Below, in pieces: positions 16,789 to 26,007 of a DNA stretch of 64,000 nt. The position numbers and the translations under genes were made by a program. A model generated the notes under the pieces. It searched no databases. It saw nothing but the letters and a program-made list of their open reading frames with translations, and was not told where the DNA came from. Position 1 is the stretch's first letter, and the number at the start of each line of letters is the position of its first letter. This DNA is from Candidatus Didemnitutus sp. (GTDB taxonomy: Bacteria; Verrucomicrobiota; Verrucomicrobiia; Opitutales; Opitutaceae): assembly GCA_019634575.1 (NCBI GenBank), contig JAHCAY010000001.1, forward strand, positions 1,426,001-1,490,000. The letters are read 5' to 3'.

Positions 16789-19700
16789 TTAGTTCGGCTC
16801 GAGAAACACGAGGTAGTTTACCGGCGCGATCGTATTCGCGCCGTTCTTCAGGCCGCCCAGCGTCACGCTGCCGCTGGTCACCGTCGCCTTCCAGACGTCC
16901 AGCGTCGTCGCCGTGGTCGATCCGCGTTCGGTGATCGAGATCGTTGTCGTCTGCTTCACGAATCCCTGCGTCGAGAGCCAGCCGGGCGTGGCCCCGGTCG
17001 GCACGGCCACGTAGACTTGGCAACTCGCCGCGGGCTGAAGCTTCAGGAGCGACGAACTCGTGTCGGAGCGATCGTCCATCGACGTCGTGAAAAGCCACAC
17101 CGCACCGGCACTCGGCAACGAATCGATGCGGTAGGCGGCATCGATGTAGGCCTGCGTGCCGACGCGCGCGAGCGTCGGGATGTGGCGCCAGTCGTTCACC
17201 CAGGCGCTGCCAGACTTCCGCTTGAACGCGACATCCAGAGGCATCTTGTAGCGGACGCCGAAGCCCTCTGTGCGCATGGCGACGTAGTGGCGTTTCACGC
17301 CATCGACGGTCGCGGTCCGCACAAACTCCGTCGAGGCGTTCGGGATGCTCTCGTTGAACCAAGCCCAGCTCGTGCCGGCGTTCGTAGTGCGCAGGACGCC
17401 GTAGGAGCTGGCGACGACCACTTCGTCGCCCGTGCCGGTCTCGATGTGCGAGAACGTGAGGTCGGCCGGCAACCCGTCGGGAAACAGCGTGGTGTTGGTC
17501 GCGGGATTCAGCTGCTGCGTCCAGGTGCTGCCGCCATCGGTGCTCTTCCAAAGGCCCGCGCTAGTGCCGCCGTTAACGCCGGCGTAGAGGTGCGTGACGC
17601 CGCTGCGGCTGACCGCCGCGATCGCCCCGATCTTCGCGAACGAGCTCGTGCCGGTCGGAAACAGCTTTGTCCACGCCGCGGAGCCGACCTTGCGGTAGAG
17701 ACCGCCGTTGGTGCGCTCGTCGCTGCAATAGAGGGTCGTGGCGGTGTTCGGGTCGACGCGGATGTGCGAGAGATGCGAGCCGCCGGGCAGACCGTTCGAA
17801 AGGTCGCTCCACGTCGCGCCGCCATCGATGCTCCGGTAGATCCCGCGGTGCACGTAACGGTTCTCGACACTGGCGATCTTCGGCAACGAACCCGAGCCGT
17901 TGGCGGCCTTCAGGCCGTCGTTCACGAAAACGATCGAGGCCGCCTTGTTGGTGCCGCCACCGTAGATCACCGCGCGCTTCGTCGTCGTGCTGTCGTCAAG
18001 GATCACGTCAAACCGCACCAACACCATGTCGCCCGAGAGTGCAGTGCCCAGGGTCATGCCGGCCGTGACGCTCTGCGTCGACGTCGCGGTGGCCAATTCC
18101 AAGACCTTCGGGCTTGTGTGCGGGATCTCGGCCACCACCGCGCTGCCGGCGCCGCTGATCGCCCAACCGGAGGGCGCGCTGCCGGTCGTGTCGCTCTCGA
18201 AGGTGCTCAGGCTCGCGGGCGCAGTCTGGTCATAATACGACGCATAGAAGCCGACGTTGTCGGCGAAGAACTTCGTCGCCGCCGTGCCGCTGGGAATCTG
18301 AAACTCCACCTTCGAGATCGCGCTCGCGGCGCTGTTTTCGAAGGCGAACGGGGTCGAGGTGAGGAGCTTGCCGTCGAGGTAAACGTCGTAGGTCTTCGCC
18401 GTGGTGTTCAGGACCGCCTCGACGCGATACTGCGCCTTGCTGCCCGCGGAGAGGTAGATGACGCGCTGGCCGTCGACGGAGCCGGATGCGAGCACGGTCG
18501 GATCGAGCGCGATGTCCCAGATGTTGTTTTCCGTCACGCCAGTCAGCACGCCAGGCGCCGTGTTCGAGAACGTCGCGCCGCCGTCGGTGCTTTTGAAGAA
18601 GTGCGGCACATCGCGCGGGGGCACGCCGAAGTCGATCGTGCGGTAGGCCGACGCCGCGTAGACGATGCTCGCGTTGTCCGGATCGGGCAGGACGAAGCGG
18701 CCCTTGCCTTGCGTCGCGTTGTCGGGATTGAAGCGCAACGTCCAACTCGTCCCGCCGTCGGCGCTCGTCCAGAAACCGCGGTCGGTGTCGGCGCAGAACA
18801 TCTTCGTCGGATCGCCCGCCGCGAGGCTGAGGTATTTGCCGCGCCCGCCCTCGAGGCCCCAGCCGCGATAAGCACCACCGCTCACGCTGGAGGTGAACGA
18901 CCGGAACGAGACGGCCGAGTCCGGGCTCTTGTAGTTGCTCGCGACATCGCCGGTGACGAACACGTGGTCGTTGCTGGAGGGCTCGGCCCAGACTCCCAGA
19001 ATGGCCGGCCGGAACACGCCCTGATAGTCGAGCGTGACGTTCGGGTCGGACTCGCTGACGAGCGTCCACGACGTGCCGGAATTTGTGCTGCGCAGGACAC
19101 CGCGCGCCGCCGCAGTTTTCGCCGCGTAGGTCGCGTAGACGCGCGACGATGCGCCGGCGCTCACTTGCACGTTGTAGAAGAAACCGGTGTCGGAGAAGCT
19201 CCCCGCCGGCGGCGTGAAGCCCACGTTCAGCTGCGACCAGGTGGCGCCGCCGTCGGTCGACTTGTAGATGCCGCCGCGATTGCTGGTCTCGCCCGGCGGG
19301 ATCGCATCGGTCAGCAGGAATGTCTCCATGTCGTCGTAGGGCATCATCGTGACGTAGATGATCTGACCGGTGGTCGAGGCCGGATCGAAGCACACGCCGA
19401 AAACCGCGCGATGCGGCAGCTGGTTGGTTCCGGGCGCGCCGAGTCGCGTCCACGAACCGCTGGCGAATTTGTAGAGTCCCTGATCCGTGGCCGCGAGGAC
19501 GATGGACGAGTCGGTCGGGTGCACCGCGAGGTTGCACACGCTGCCATAGACGCCGCCGGGGATCGGGAGCGCCGCCATTTCGGTCCACGACTGGCCCGCA
19601 TCCGCGCTTTTCCACATCGCGGGCAGCGACTCGGAGATGCCGATCTTGCCCTTGTAGTAGACGCGGCGGTTGCCGCCGCCGGCATACATCACTTGCGTAT

Positions 19701-20199
19701 CGGACGGCGCCGTTTGGAAAACGCTGATCGACTGGGAAAATCCACCGCTCGGCGGCGTGACGGGCGCGAGCAGGAGTTCGCCCGTGGTCGAGGAAACATA
19801 GGAGCGAAACACCTCCTTGCTGTCGGTGCCGACCAGCACCGTGCGGCCGCTCGTGTCGGCCGCAACGAACTTCACCACGTTGCCGTTCGCTTTGCCTTCA
19901 CCCGCCGTGCCGGCGAAGGTCGGGCCACCGAGCGGCACGAAGCTCTGCGCCTCGTCGAAGCTCACCCACACCCCGCCGGAATCCACTCCGGTCGCCACGA
20001 AATAGCGCCCGCGCGCGCCGCCCGGCGCGGCCATGATGTCGAGATCGTCGATGTAGCCGTTGCCGCCCATGCCGATCGGAACCCACGGCGCCTGATCGGA
20101 GGAGGAAAACGCGAGAACGGAGACAAGGCCGGTCCAGCCGGCGAGCGCGACCGCACCGAGGCGGCGCGCGAAACAAAACGCGGAGAAGACAGATTGCAT
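16789..20199 (-). CDS. Secreted BNR/Asp-box beta-propeller protein (GH74/sialidase-like)
   Basis: The 1136-aa product has a signal peptide (MQSVFSAFCFARRLGAVALAG...) and at least eight Asp-box repeats of the type KSTDGGATWSQL (for example KSADAGQSWTEM, STNSGTSWTLV, TSADGGTSWTLRF, RSIDGGATWSDL, KSTDGGSTWTQQ), which form beta-propeller blades. A middle insert (about residues 600-760) with YDVYLDGKLL and FESDTTG looks like a lectin/laminin-G-type beta sandwich. A C-terminal beta domain follows. Propellers of this kind occur in GH74 xyloglucanases and sialidases, but I cannot place catalytic residues, so the substrate is open. It lies in the TonB receptor-sulfatase-FGE run. Confidence 0.75.
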   Translation of the reverse strand: MQSVFSAFCFARRLGAVALAGWTGLVSVLAFSSSDQAPWVPIGMGGNGYIDDLDIMAAPGGARGRYFVATGVDSGGVWVSFDEAQSFVPLGGPTFAGTAGEGKANGNVVKFVAADTSGRTVLVGTDSKEVFRSYVSSTTGELLLAPVTPPSGGFSQSISVFQTAPSDTQVMYAGGGNRRVYYKGKIGISESLPAMWKSADAGQSWTEMAALPIPGGVYGSVCNLAVHPTDSSIVLAATDQGLYKFASGSWTRLGAPGTNQLPHRAVFGVCFDPASTTGQIIYVTMMPYDDMETFLLTDAIPPGETSNRGGIYKSTDGGATWSQLNVGFTPPAGSFSDTGFFYNVQVSAGASSRVYATYAAKTAAARGVLRSTNSGTSWTLVSESDPNVTLDYQGVFRPAILGVWAEPSSNDHVFVTGDVASNYKSPDSAVSFRSFTSSVSGGAYRGWGLEGGRGKYLSLAAGDPTKMFCADTDRGFWTSADGGTSWTLRFNPDNATQGKGRFVLPDPDNASIVYAASAYRTIDFGVPPRDVPHFFKSTDGGATFSNTAPGVLTGVTENNIWDIALDPTVLASGSVDGQRVIYLSAGSKAQYRVEAVLNTTAKTYDVYLDGKLLTSTPFAFENSAASAISKVEFQIPSGTAATKFFADNVGFYASYYDQTAPASLSTFESDTTGSAPSGWAISGAGSAVVAEIPHTSPKVLELATATSTQSVTAGMTLGTALSGDMVLVRFDVILDDSTTTKRAVIYGGGTNKAASIVFVNDGLKAANGSGSLPKIASVENRYVHRGIYRSIDGGATWSDLSNGLPGGSHLSHIRVDPNTATTLYCSDERTNGGLYRKVGSAAWTKLFPTGTSSFAKIGAIAAVSRSGVTHLYAGVNGGTSAGLWKSTDGGSTWTQQLNPATNTTLFPDGLPADLTFSHIETGTGDEVVVASSYGVLRTTNAGTSWAWFNESIPNASTEFVRTATVDGVKRHYVAMRTEGFGVRYKMPLDVAFKRKSGSAWVNDWRHIPTLARVGTQAYIDAAYRIDSLPSAGAVWLFTTSMDDRSDTSSSLLKLQPAASCQVYVAVPTGATPGWLSTQGFVKQTTTISITERGSTTATTLDVWKATVTSGSVTLGGLKNGANTIAPVNYLVFLEPN

Positions 20200-20330
20200 G
20201 GGGAGATTTTTCCTGTGCGCCCGACACGGGCACGCGAGCAAGGGGTGGACTGCACGCTAACATCTCCGCGAGGCGCGCTCACTGGAAACGCGCCGCGCCA
20301 TTCTGAGAATCTCCATCGCGGCACCGGTGG

Positions 20331-20353
20331 CCCGCGCGACAAAACCGCGCGGG
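20331..20353. repeat. Intergenic hairpin CCCGCGCG/CGCGCGGG
   Basis: An 8-bp perfect GC stem with loop ACAAAAC between the sulfatase stop (20368) and the start of the propeller gene (20199). No U-run follows on the minus strand, so a terminator is unlikely; it could stabilise the upstream mRNA or act as an attenuator. Confidence 0.4.
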
Positions 20354-20367
20354 CCTGCGATCGTCGA

Positions 20368-21906
20368 TCAGGGATTCAGTCGCGCGGGACCGGTGCGAAG
20401 TTTGGCTTCGAGCTGCGCGCGCACCGCCGCATGCGCGGCGTCGTCCGCGAAGTTCCGCGTTTCGAGCGGATCGACGGCGTAGTCGTAGAGCTCCACCGCG
20501 ACACGTTCGCCGGCGAGGCTCCAGCCGCGCCGCCACTCGATGAGCCGGCAATCCGCCGTGCGCACGGCGTGGCCGATCACGAGCTCCTTGCGCGCCTCGT
20601 CCCCGAACGTCCACCTGCGGTCGAAGACATGGAAAACGGCGTCCTTCCACGGGCGACCGGGCTCGCGCAGCACCGGGGCAAAGCTCGTGCCGTCTGTGAC
20701 GGGAAGCGGCGCGATGCCGCAGAGCTCCGCGAGCGTCGGCAGGACGTCGACCGTCTCGACCAGCGCGGACGAGCGGGCGCCGGCGCGCGTGACGCCGGGA
20801 GCGCGCACGATGAGCGGCGAATGCGCAGCCTCCTCGAAGTTCGTCTGCTTTCCCCAGAGATTCAGGTCGCCTAGGTGAAAACCGTGATCGCCCCACAGCA
20901 CCACGATGGTGTTTTCCGCGAGGCCTTCGCGTTCGAGCGCGTCGAGCACCCGGCCGATCTGCGCGTCGACGAAGCTCACGCACGCGAAATAGCCGTGGCG
21001 AACCCAGCGCGCCGTCGCCTCCGGCATCTGCTGCGCGTCCCAGTCGCCTTTCGGCAGCGGCGCGTGCCCGTCGTAGTCGTAATTGTGGAAATTCGGATTT
21101 TTGCTCCACGCGATCGCCGGCACATCGCGCGGCGCGCGCGGATTCGCGGCGAGCGGCAGCGCAGCCTCATCGTAGAGATCCCAGTAGCGCTTCGGTGCGA
21201 CGAACGGGATGTGCGGTTTGTGGAAGCCCACCGCGAGCATGAACGGCTGGTCGCCGGACTTGAGGCGTGCGAGCTGCGCGATGGCGTCGTCGGCGAGCGC
21301 GCCATCGATGTAGGCGTTGTCGGGCTGGTCGACGCCCTCCGCGATCGGCGCGCCGCCGGGCAGATCGTAGTCGTCGCCACGATTGCCGCCGCGGGCGCGC
21401 TTCGCTTGCTGCCACGCCTTCAATTTCGCGTCGTTCGCCGGGTCGCCGTAGCCGCGACCGCGATCGGATTTCTGCAAGACGTCGAACGTGTCGCTGAGCG
21501 TGCCGCCTTCGACGTGCCAGATTTTCCCGAGCGACACGGTGGTGTAGCCCGCGGCCTTGAAGGTGCGGCCCCACGGCTGCGCACCCGGCACCTTTTCCCA
21601 CACGGGCGGGCCGTAGGTTTGGTGCGTGCGCTCCGGGCTCAGACTGGTGAGCAGCGCGACACGCGAGGGGATGCAAACGGCGAACTGCGTGTAGTGCCGC
21701 TCGAAGACCTCGGCCGTGCGCGCGAAGCGATCGATGTTCGGCGTCTTGATGAACGGACTGCCGTAGCAGCCGAGTTCGGGGCGCAGGTCGTCGACCGCGA
21801 TGAACAGCACGTTGGGCCGCGCCGGCGCGGCGGCGCTGGCGGCGCTCCACGCACCGGCCAGCATCGCAGTCGCAAAAATTCGGAGCGGATTCGAGCGCGG
21901 GTGCAT
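20368..21906 (-). CDS. Exported sulfatase, iduronate-2-sulfatase-like
   Basis: The 512-aa product has a signal peptide (1-27) and the type I sulfatase core: metal-binding DD in NVLFIAVDDLRPELGCYG, formylglycine precursor C78 in AVCIPSRVALLT (CxPxR), the lysine block SLGKIWHVEGG, and the C-terminal metal site VLWGDHGFHLGDLNLWGK. The DDLRPELGCYG opening and the overall spacing resemble iduronate-2-sulfatases (S1_7-like). It is 7 bp downstream of a second sulfatase of the same type, suggesting paired action on one glycan. The actual substrate cannot be read from sequence. Confidence 0.88.
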   Translation of the reverse strand: MHPRSNPLRIFATAMLAGAWSAASAAAPARPNVLFIAVDDLRPELGCYGSPFIKTPNIDRFARTAEVFERHYTQFAVCIPSRVALLTSLSPERTHQTYGPPVWEKVPGAQPWGRTFKAAGYTTVSLGKIWHVEGGTLSDTFDVLQKSDRGRGYGDPANDAKLKAWQQAKRARGGNRGDDYDLPGGAPIAEGVDQPDNAYIDGALADDAIAQLARLKSGDQPFMLAVGFHKPHIPFVAPKRYWDLYDEAALPLAANPRAPRDVPAIAWSKNPNFHNYDYDGHAPLPKGDWDAQQMPEATARWVRHGYFACVSFVDAQIGRVLDALEREGLAENTIVVLWGDHGFHLGDLNLWGKQTNFEEAAHSPLIVRAPGVTRAGARSSALVETVDVLPTLAELCGIAPLPVTDGTSFAPVLREPGRPWKDAVFHVFDRRWTFGDEARKELVIGHAVRTADCRLIEWRRGWSLAGERVAVELYDYAVDPLETRNFADDAAHAAVRAQLEAKLRTGPARLNP

Positions 21907-21913
21907 CGTCGGT

Positions 21914-23413
21914 TTAGTCGGGTTCGTTTTCCGAATCGCGCAGCTTGGGGCTCGGCGGCGCCGGCGGATTGGCCGAGCGGTTGACGATCCCGGCCGGCAA
22001 CGCCGCTTTCCAACCGGCGTGCAACTGGCGCGCCAACTCGGCGAGCAACACGGTGTGGCCCGGCTGGTCGGCGAGGTTGATGGTCTCGTTCGGGTCTTCC
22101 TGATGATCGTAGAGCTCGCAGGCGGTGACGCTGCCCTCCTGCTTGCTCCGCCATTCGACGTAGCGATAGCGGTCGGTGCGGATGGCGTAGCCTTCGACCG
22201 TGTTGCGGCGGGGGAATTGGCTGAACGCCGCCGCCTTCCACGGAGTGTCAGGCTTCGCGAGCAGCGGCTTGAAGCTCGTGCCCTCGAGGTAGTCCGGCAC
22301 AGAGAGGCCGCAGAGATCGAGCAGCGAAGGATAGATGTCGACGTATTCCACCAGCGCGTTCGTGCGCTGGCCCGCCGCGAATCCCGGCGCGCGCACGATC
22401 AGCGGCGACCAGGTCGAGCGTTCGTAGTTCGTCGTCTTGCCCCACATGCCGTGGTCCTGGAGATGCCAGCCGTGATCGCCGATGAAGACGACGATGGTGT
22501 TCTCCGCCGCGCCGGATTTTTCCAGCGCCTCGAGCACGCGCCCGACCTGCGCGTCGACGAAGCTCACGCAGGCGAAATAGTCGCGCCGCAACTCGCGCTG
22601 CTGCGCCACCGTGACGTCGTCGCTCGGATAGCCCGCGAACTTCGTGATCGCGTGGTGCGAGGTCGCGTATTCCGGCACGCCGGCGTTCGCCTGCGGATTG
22701 GGCGAGAGCGGCACCGTGTCGAGGTCGTAGAGGTTGGCGTATTTCTGCGGCGCGACCCACGGCAGATGCGGCTTCTGGAAGCCGACCGCGAGGAAGAAGG
22801 GCTCGTCGAGCTTCGCCACGCGACCGATGGTCTCGACCGCGGCGTCGGCGATCTGGCCGTCCTGATAGGCATCGTCGGGCTTGTCGCCGAACTCGGAGAC
22901 GGGCGCGCGGCCTTTCGCGGCGTCGCCCTTTTTGCCGCCGGTGCGCTTGATCGTCTCGGACATCACGTAGTAGCCGGCGCTCGGTTTGAAGTGCGGCTCG
23001 GAGAGCGGCTCGATGAGGCCGTGGTGCACCTTGCCGAACGTGCGCACATGATAGCCCTGCTCCATGAACGCGCGCATGAGCGACGGCTTTTCCTTCAGGA
23101 AGGTGTCGACGAAATACTTCGTGTAGGGGTAGTCGACGCCCGTGGTGTCGGGCCGGCAACCGGTGAGGAAGCTGGCCCGCGTCGCCGCACAGACCGCCTG
23201 TTGCACGTAGGGGCGCTCGAACAGCGTGCCGGTCTTCGCCAGCCGGTCGATGTTCGGCGTGTGCATGTAGTTCGCGCCGTAGCAGCCGAGTTCGGGCCGC
23301 ATGTCGTCGGAAACGATGAACAGGACGTTCGGGCGCTTCGGCGGAGCGGCGAGCGCCGCCGTCGCGGTCAGAATCGCCAGGGCCGGAGCGAGAATGCGAG
23401 GGGACTTTTTCAT
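21914..23413 (-). CDS. Exported sulfatase, iduronate-2-sulfatase-like, with C-A-A-T-R site
   Basis: The 499-aa product has a signal peptide (MKKSPRILAPALAILTATAALAA), the metal-binding VSDDMRPELGCYG, the block RTFGKVHHG and VFIGDHGWHLQDHGMWGK at the C-terminal metal site. The active-site motif is C75-A-A-T-R79 (QAVCAATRASFLTG): Ala replaces the usual Pro at position three. CxAxR sites are accepted by radical-SAM maturases and are a poorer match for FGE. An anSME gene is present at 43443-44744. It lies between the TonB receptor (48 bp upstream) and the sulfatase at 20368. Confidence 0.88.
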   Translation of the reverse strand: MKKSPRILAPALAILTATAALAAPPKRPNVLFIVSDDMRPELGCYGANYMHTPNIDRLAKTGTLFERPYVQQAVCAATRASFLTGCRPDTTGVDYPYTKYFVDTFLKEKPSLMRAFMEQGYHVRTFGKVHHGLIEPLSEPHFKPSAGYYVMSETIKRTGGKKGDAAKGRAPVSEFGDKPDDAYQDGQIADAAVETIGRVAKLDEPFFLAVGFQKPHLPWVAPQKYANLYDLDTVPLSPNPQANAGVPEYATSHHAITKFAGYPSDDVTVAQQRELRRDYFACVSFVDAQVGRVLEALEKSGAAENTIVVFIGDHGWHLQDHGMWGKTTNYERSTWSPLIVRAPGFAAGQRTNALVEYVDIYPSLLDLCGLSVPDYLEGTSFKPLLAKPDTPWKAAAFSQFPRRNTVEGYAIRTDRYRYVEWRSKQEGSVTACELYDHQEDPNETINLADQPGHTVLLAELARQLHAGWKAALPAGIVNRSANPPAPPSPKLRDSENEPD

Positions 23414-23461
23414 GAAAGCGGAAGTCTTCCCAGCGACGCGGGGCGCGCTGGGAGGGTTACG

Positions 23462-25852
23462 TCAAAACGACAGGGTGTTCGTCCACTGAACGCTGCGCGG
23501 CTCGGTGTAGCGCACGGAGCCGCCGTTGGTGTAGCGGTCCTGCACGTCGAGGACGTTGCCGATGCTCAACTGCGAGCGCCAAGTGAGGCCTTTGCCGAGT
23601 TTGCGGCGGTAGCCGATGAACACATCCGCAACCGTGCTCTCGTCGAGATAGACGTTCACGCCGTTGACGTTCGCGAAGAACGGCTGGCTGCGATACCTCA
23701 GTGCGCCGCCGACGTTGAATCCCTTGAACGGGCCGTCCGCGAAGGCGTAGCGCGTGAGCAGGTTGAACGCGTATTTCTTTCCACCCTGGAAGCGGCGACC
23801 GACACTCGACGGATCGCTGGCGGAGGCGGTGATCTTCGCGTCGGTGTAGGCGAAGCCGCCCGAGACGGTCCAGTGCGGCGTCGGATCGACGTCGACCTGC
23901 GCCTCGTAGCCCTTCGAGCGGCCGGTCTGTCCGGGCACGCTGACGACGCGCGAGACCGGCAGGCCGGTGACGGGGTCGTTCGTGGTGATCGTCTTGTTCT
24001 CTGCGATGTTCGTCTTCTCGATGTCGAACGCGGAGAGTTGGGCGTTCACCCGCGCGTCCCAGAGATCGAACTTCACGCCACCCTCGGTGCCCTTGCCCGT
24101 TTGCGGCGGCAGCACCTGGTTGTTCTCGTCGAAACGGAAGCCGTTCGTGTTCTTGAGCGATTCCGAATAGGTCGTGAAGAGCGAGATGTGTTTCGTGACG
24201 TGCGCGAGCGCGCCGAGCGTCGGGCTGACGCGGCTGTCGCTCGTGGTGCGCGCAGCGCCGAAGGTGCGCGTGTTGCCGGCGAAGATCGGGTCGTGCTGCT
24301 CGTTGTCGAACTTGTCGTAGCGGGCGCCGAGGAGCGTGCGCAGGCGGCCGTCGAGGTAGGAACCGGACGCGGCGAAGAGGCCGGCGTAGGCGTCGACGCG
24401 GTTGAGGTTGTTGCCGTTGTTGGTGAGCGGGCGGTAGCCGGTGCCGGCGAGGCCGCTCGGATACACGGCGACGGCGAGCCGGTCGTTGTCGGGCGAGCCA
24501 GGGGTGACGGTGAAGACCTCGGTCACGGTCGCGTTCGTCGCGATCGTGTAGAGCTCGTCGTTGATCGAGTCGACGTCGTGGCGGTTGTAGTCGGCCGCGG
24601 TGATGATGCGCTGGTGCGTCCAGCCGAGATCGAGTTCGTAGGAGGAGAACAGGCGCACGCCGCGCGCGCCTTCGTCGATCGTGCGGCGGCCCCAGCTGCG
24701 GTTGACGGTGAACGCGCCGGTGTTCACCGCGTAGCGCACGGTGCCGGTGTTGCGCGCGACGTCGTTGAGAAAATCCATCTGCTGGTAGTTGGCGGTGAGC
24801 AGGAGCTGCCAGTTCTGCGTCGGCACGAATTGGATTTCGCCGAACACATTGCGGTAGCGGCGGCGGCTGAGGTCGTCGGGGCCCTCGAACTTCGTGCCGA
24901 TCGGCACGATCGATTCCGGGACGGGATAACCGAGGAGGCTCTTCAACGTGCCGTTGGCGGGCACGCGCGCGTAGAGGCTGTCGGTGAGATAGGCGAGCAG
25001 GCTCGCCGGGATCGCCTTGGCCTGGTCGGCGGAGGTGAAGTTGAAGGTCGGCACGGTGCTCGGGCCGTGCACGCGCTGCTCGCCGTATTCGATGTCGCCG
25101 CGCACGGTCACGCGGCTGTCGAACAGGCGCAGTCCGCCGGTGAGAAAGATGTTGCGGCGCAGATCGCCGGTCCAGTGTTCCCAGCTCCCCTTGCTCTGGT
25201 AGAGGCCGAGCGCGCGCAGGGCGAAGCGCTGGTTGCCGGCGTTCACGTCGAAGGTCGCGCGGTTGAGATCGTCGGAGCCGATGCGATACGACGCCGTGGC
25301 GCTGCGGTTGTCGAACCGGGCGCGCACGGTCACGACGTTGAGCAGACCGCCGGGGTCCGCCTCGCCGTAGATGAGCGAATTCGCGCCGCGGATCACCTCG
25401 ACGCGGTCGGCGTTGTAGGTGTCGCTCGGCAGGTAACGGATGAAGAAGTTCGTGAGCTGCGTGTCGCTTTGGAAGCCGCGGAGGTTGACCGCGCGGTCGC
25501 TGTTCGTCTGCTCGGTGCTCTCCGCGCCGACGAGCAGCGGGCCGAGGTTGCGGAAATCGGTGACGTTGAAATCCGCGAGCTGCTGCGAGTTGACGACCTG
25601 GATCGAGAGCGGCAGGTCGCGCACTTCTTCCACGGTGCGGCTGCCGCTGAGCGTCTGGGCCGTGTGGTAGCTCGACGAGGTCGTGGCGGAAACCTCGAAG
25701 ACGGAGAGCTGCACGACTTCCTCGCCGGGTTTGCCCGGCGCAGTCGTTTGCGCGACGAGAGAGCACGCCGCGCAAAGCAGGAGAAACGGGGTCGCGTGGC
25801 GCGTCAGGTGCGGGCGCAACGCCAGTCGGGGGTGAGGGGCTTGGGGTGACAT
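23462..25852 (-). CDS. TonB-dependent outer-membrane receptor
   Basis: The 796-aa product has a long basic N-region and signal peptide (residues 1-36, ending SLVAQ), a plug domain (about 50-175) opening VQLSVFEVSATTSSSYHTAQ with VRDLPLSIQVVNSQQLADF and DRVEVIRGANSLIYGEADPGG, and a 22-strand barrel ending YTEPRSVQWTNTLSF with a terminal Phe. No secretin/anti-sigma signalling domain is visible. It heads the minus-strand run of sulfatases, propeller protein and FGE, so uptake of a sulfated oligosaccharide is likelier than siderophore uptake; this is inference from context. Confidence 0.9.
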   Translation of the reverse strand: MSPQAPHPRLALRPHLTRHATPFLLLCAACSLVAQTTAPGKPGEEVVQLSVFEVSATTSSSYHTAQTLSGSRTVEEVRDLPLSIQVVNSQQLADFNVTDFRNLGPLLVGAESTEQTNSDRAVNLRGFQSDTQLTNFFIRYLPSDTYNADRVEVIRGANSLIYGEADPGGLLNVVTVRARFDNRSATASYRIGSDDLNRATFDVNAGNQRFALRALGLYQSKGSWEHWTGDLRRNIFLTGGLRLFDSRVTVRGDIEYGEQRVHGPSTVPTFNFTSADQAKAIPASLLAYLTDSLYARVPANGTLKSLLGYPVPESIVPIGTKFEGPDDLSRRRYRNVFGEIQFVPTQNWQLLLTANYQQMDFLNDVARNTGTVRYAVNTGAFTVNRSWGRRTIDEGARGVRLFSSYELDLGWTHQRIITAADYNRHDVDSINDELYTIATNATVTEVFTVTPGSPDNDRLAVAVYPSGLAGTGYRPLTNNGNNLNRVDAYAGLFAASGSYLDGRLRTLLGARYDKFDNEQHDPIFAGNTRTFGAARTTSDSRVSPTLGALAHVTKHISLFTTYSESLKNTNGFRFDENNQVLPPQTGKGTEGGVKFDLWDARVNAQLSAFDIEKTNIAENKTITTNDPVTGLPVSRVVSVPGQTGRSKGYEAQVDVDPTPHWTVSGGFAYTDAKITASASDPSSVGRRFQGGKKYAFNLLTRYAFADGPFKGFNVGGALRYRSQPFFANVNGVNVYLDESTVADVFIGYRRKLGKGLTWRSQLSIGNVLDVQDRYTNGGSVRYTEPRSVQWTNTLSF

Positions 25853-25986
25853 CGCCGGAGCTTAGCGTTTCGACGCGGTCGGATTGAATGAGTTCTTTCG
25901 GCGAAATTCTGTGAATGCCGCGCGTGTCGCAAGCGGCGGTTTCGCAGGAAACCGGCGGCGGCGCGCGACGTCTTGCTAGCCATCAC

Positions 25987-26000
25987 CTGATATTCTTTGC
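25987..26000 (+). promoter_or_regulatory. Candidate operator CTGATATTCTTTGC (site 1)
   Basis: It lies in the 155-bp divergent region between the TonB receptor and the XylR-type regulator, 8 bp before the regulator ATG. Near-matches occur at 27192-27207 (inverse orientation) and 38038-38051. Part of it (TGATATTCT) also resembles an extended -10, but the inverse copy argues for a binding site. Unproven. Confidence 0.35.
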
Positions 26001-26007
26001 TGCCGCC

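Noticed and set aside
17017..20874. 1285-codon plus-strand frame opposite the propeller protein
   Set aside because: Arg/Ala-rich, no domains, crosses two real minus-strand genes and their gap.
21800..25849. 1349-codon plus-strand frame opposite the sulfatase and TonB receptor
   Set aside because: Antisense shadow spanning three genes; no recognisable domain or start.
23462..25852. TonB receptor as a siderophore receptor
   Set aside because: The plug and barrel resemble siderophore receptors, but no siderophore or iron genes are near and the operon is sulfatase/FGE, so a glycan role is more likely.
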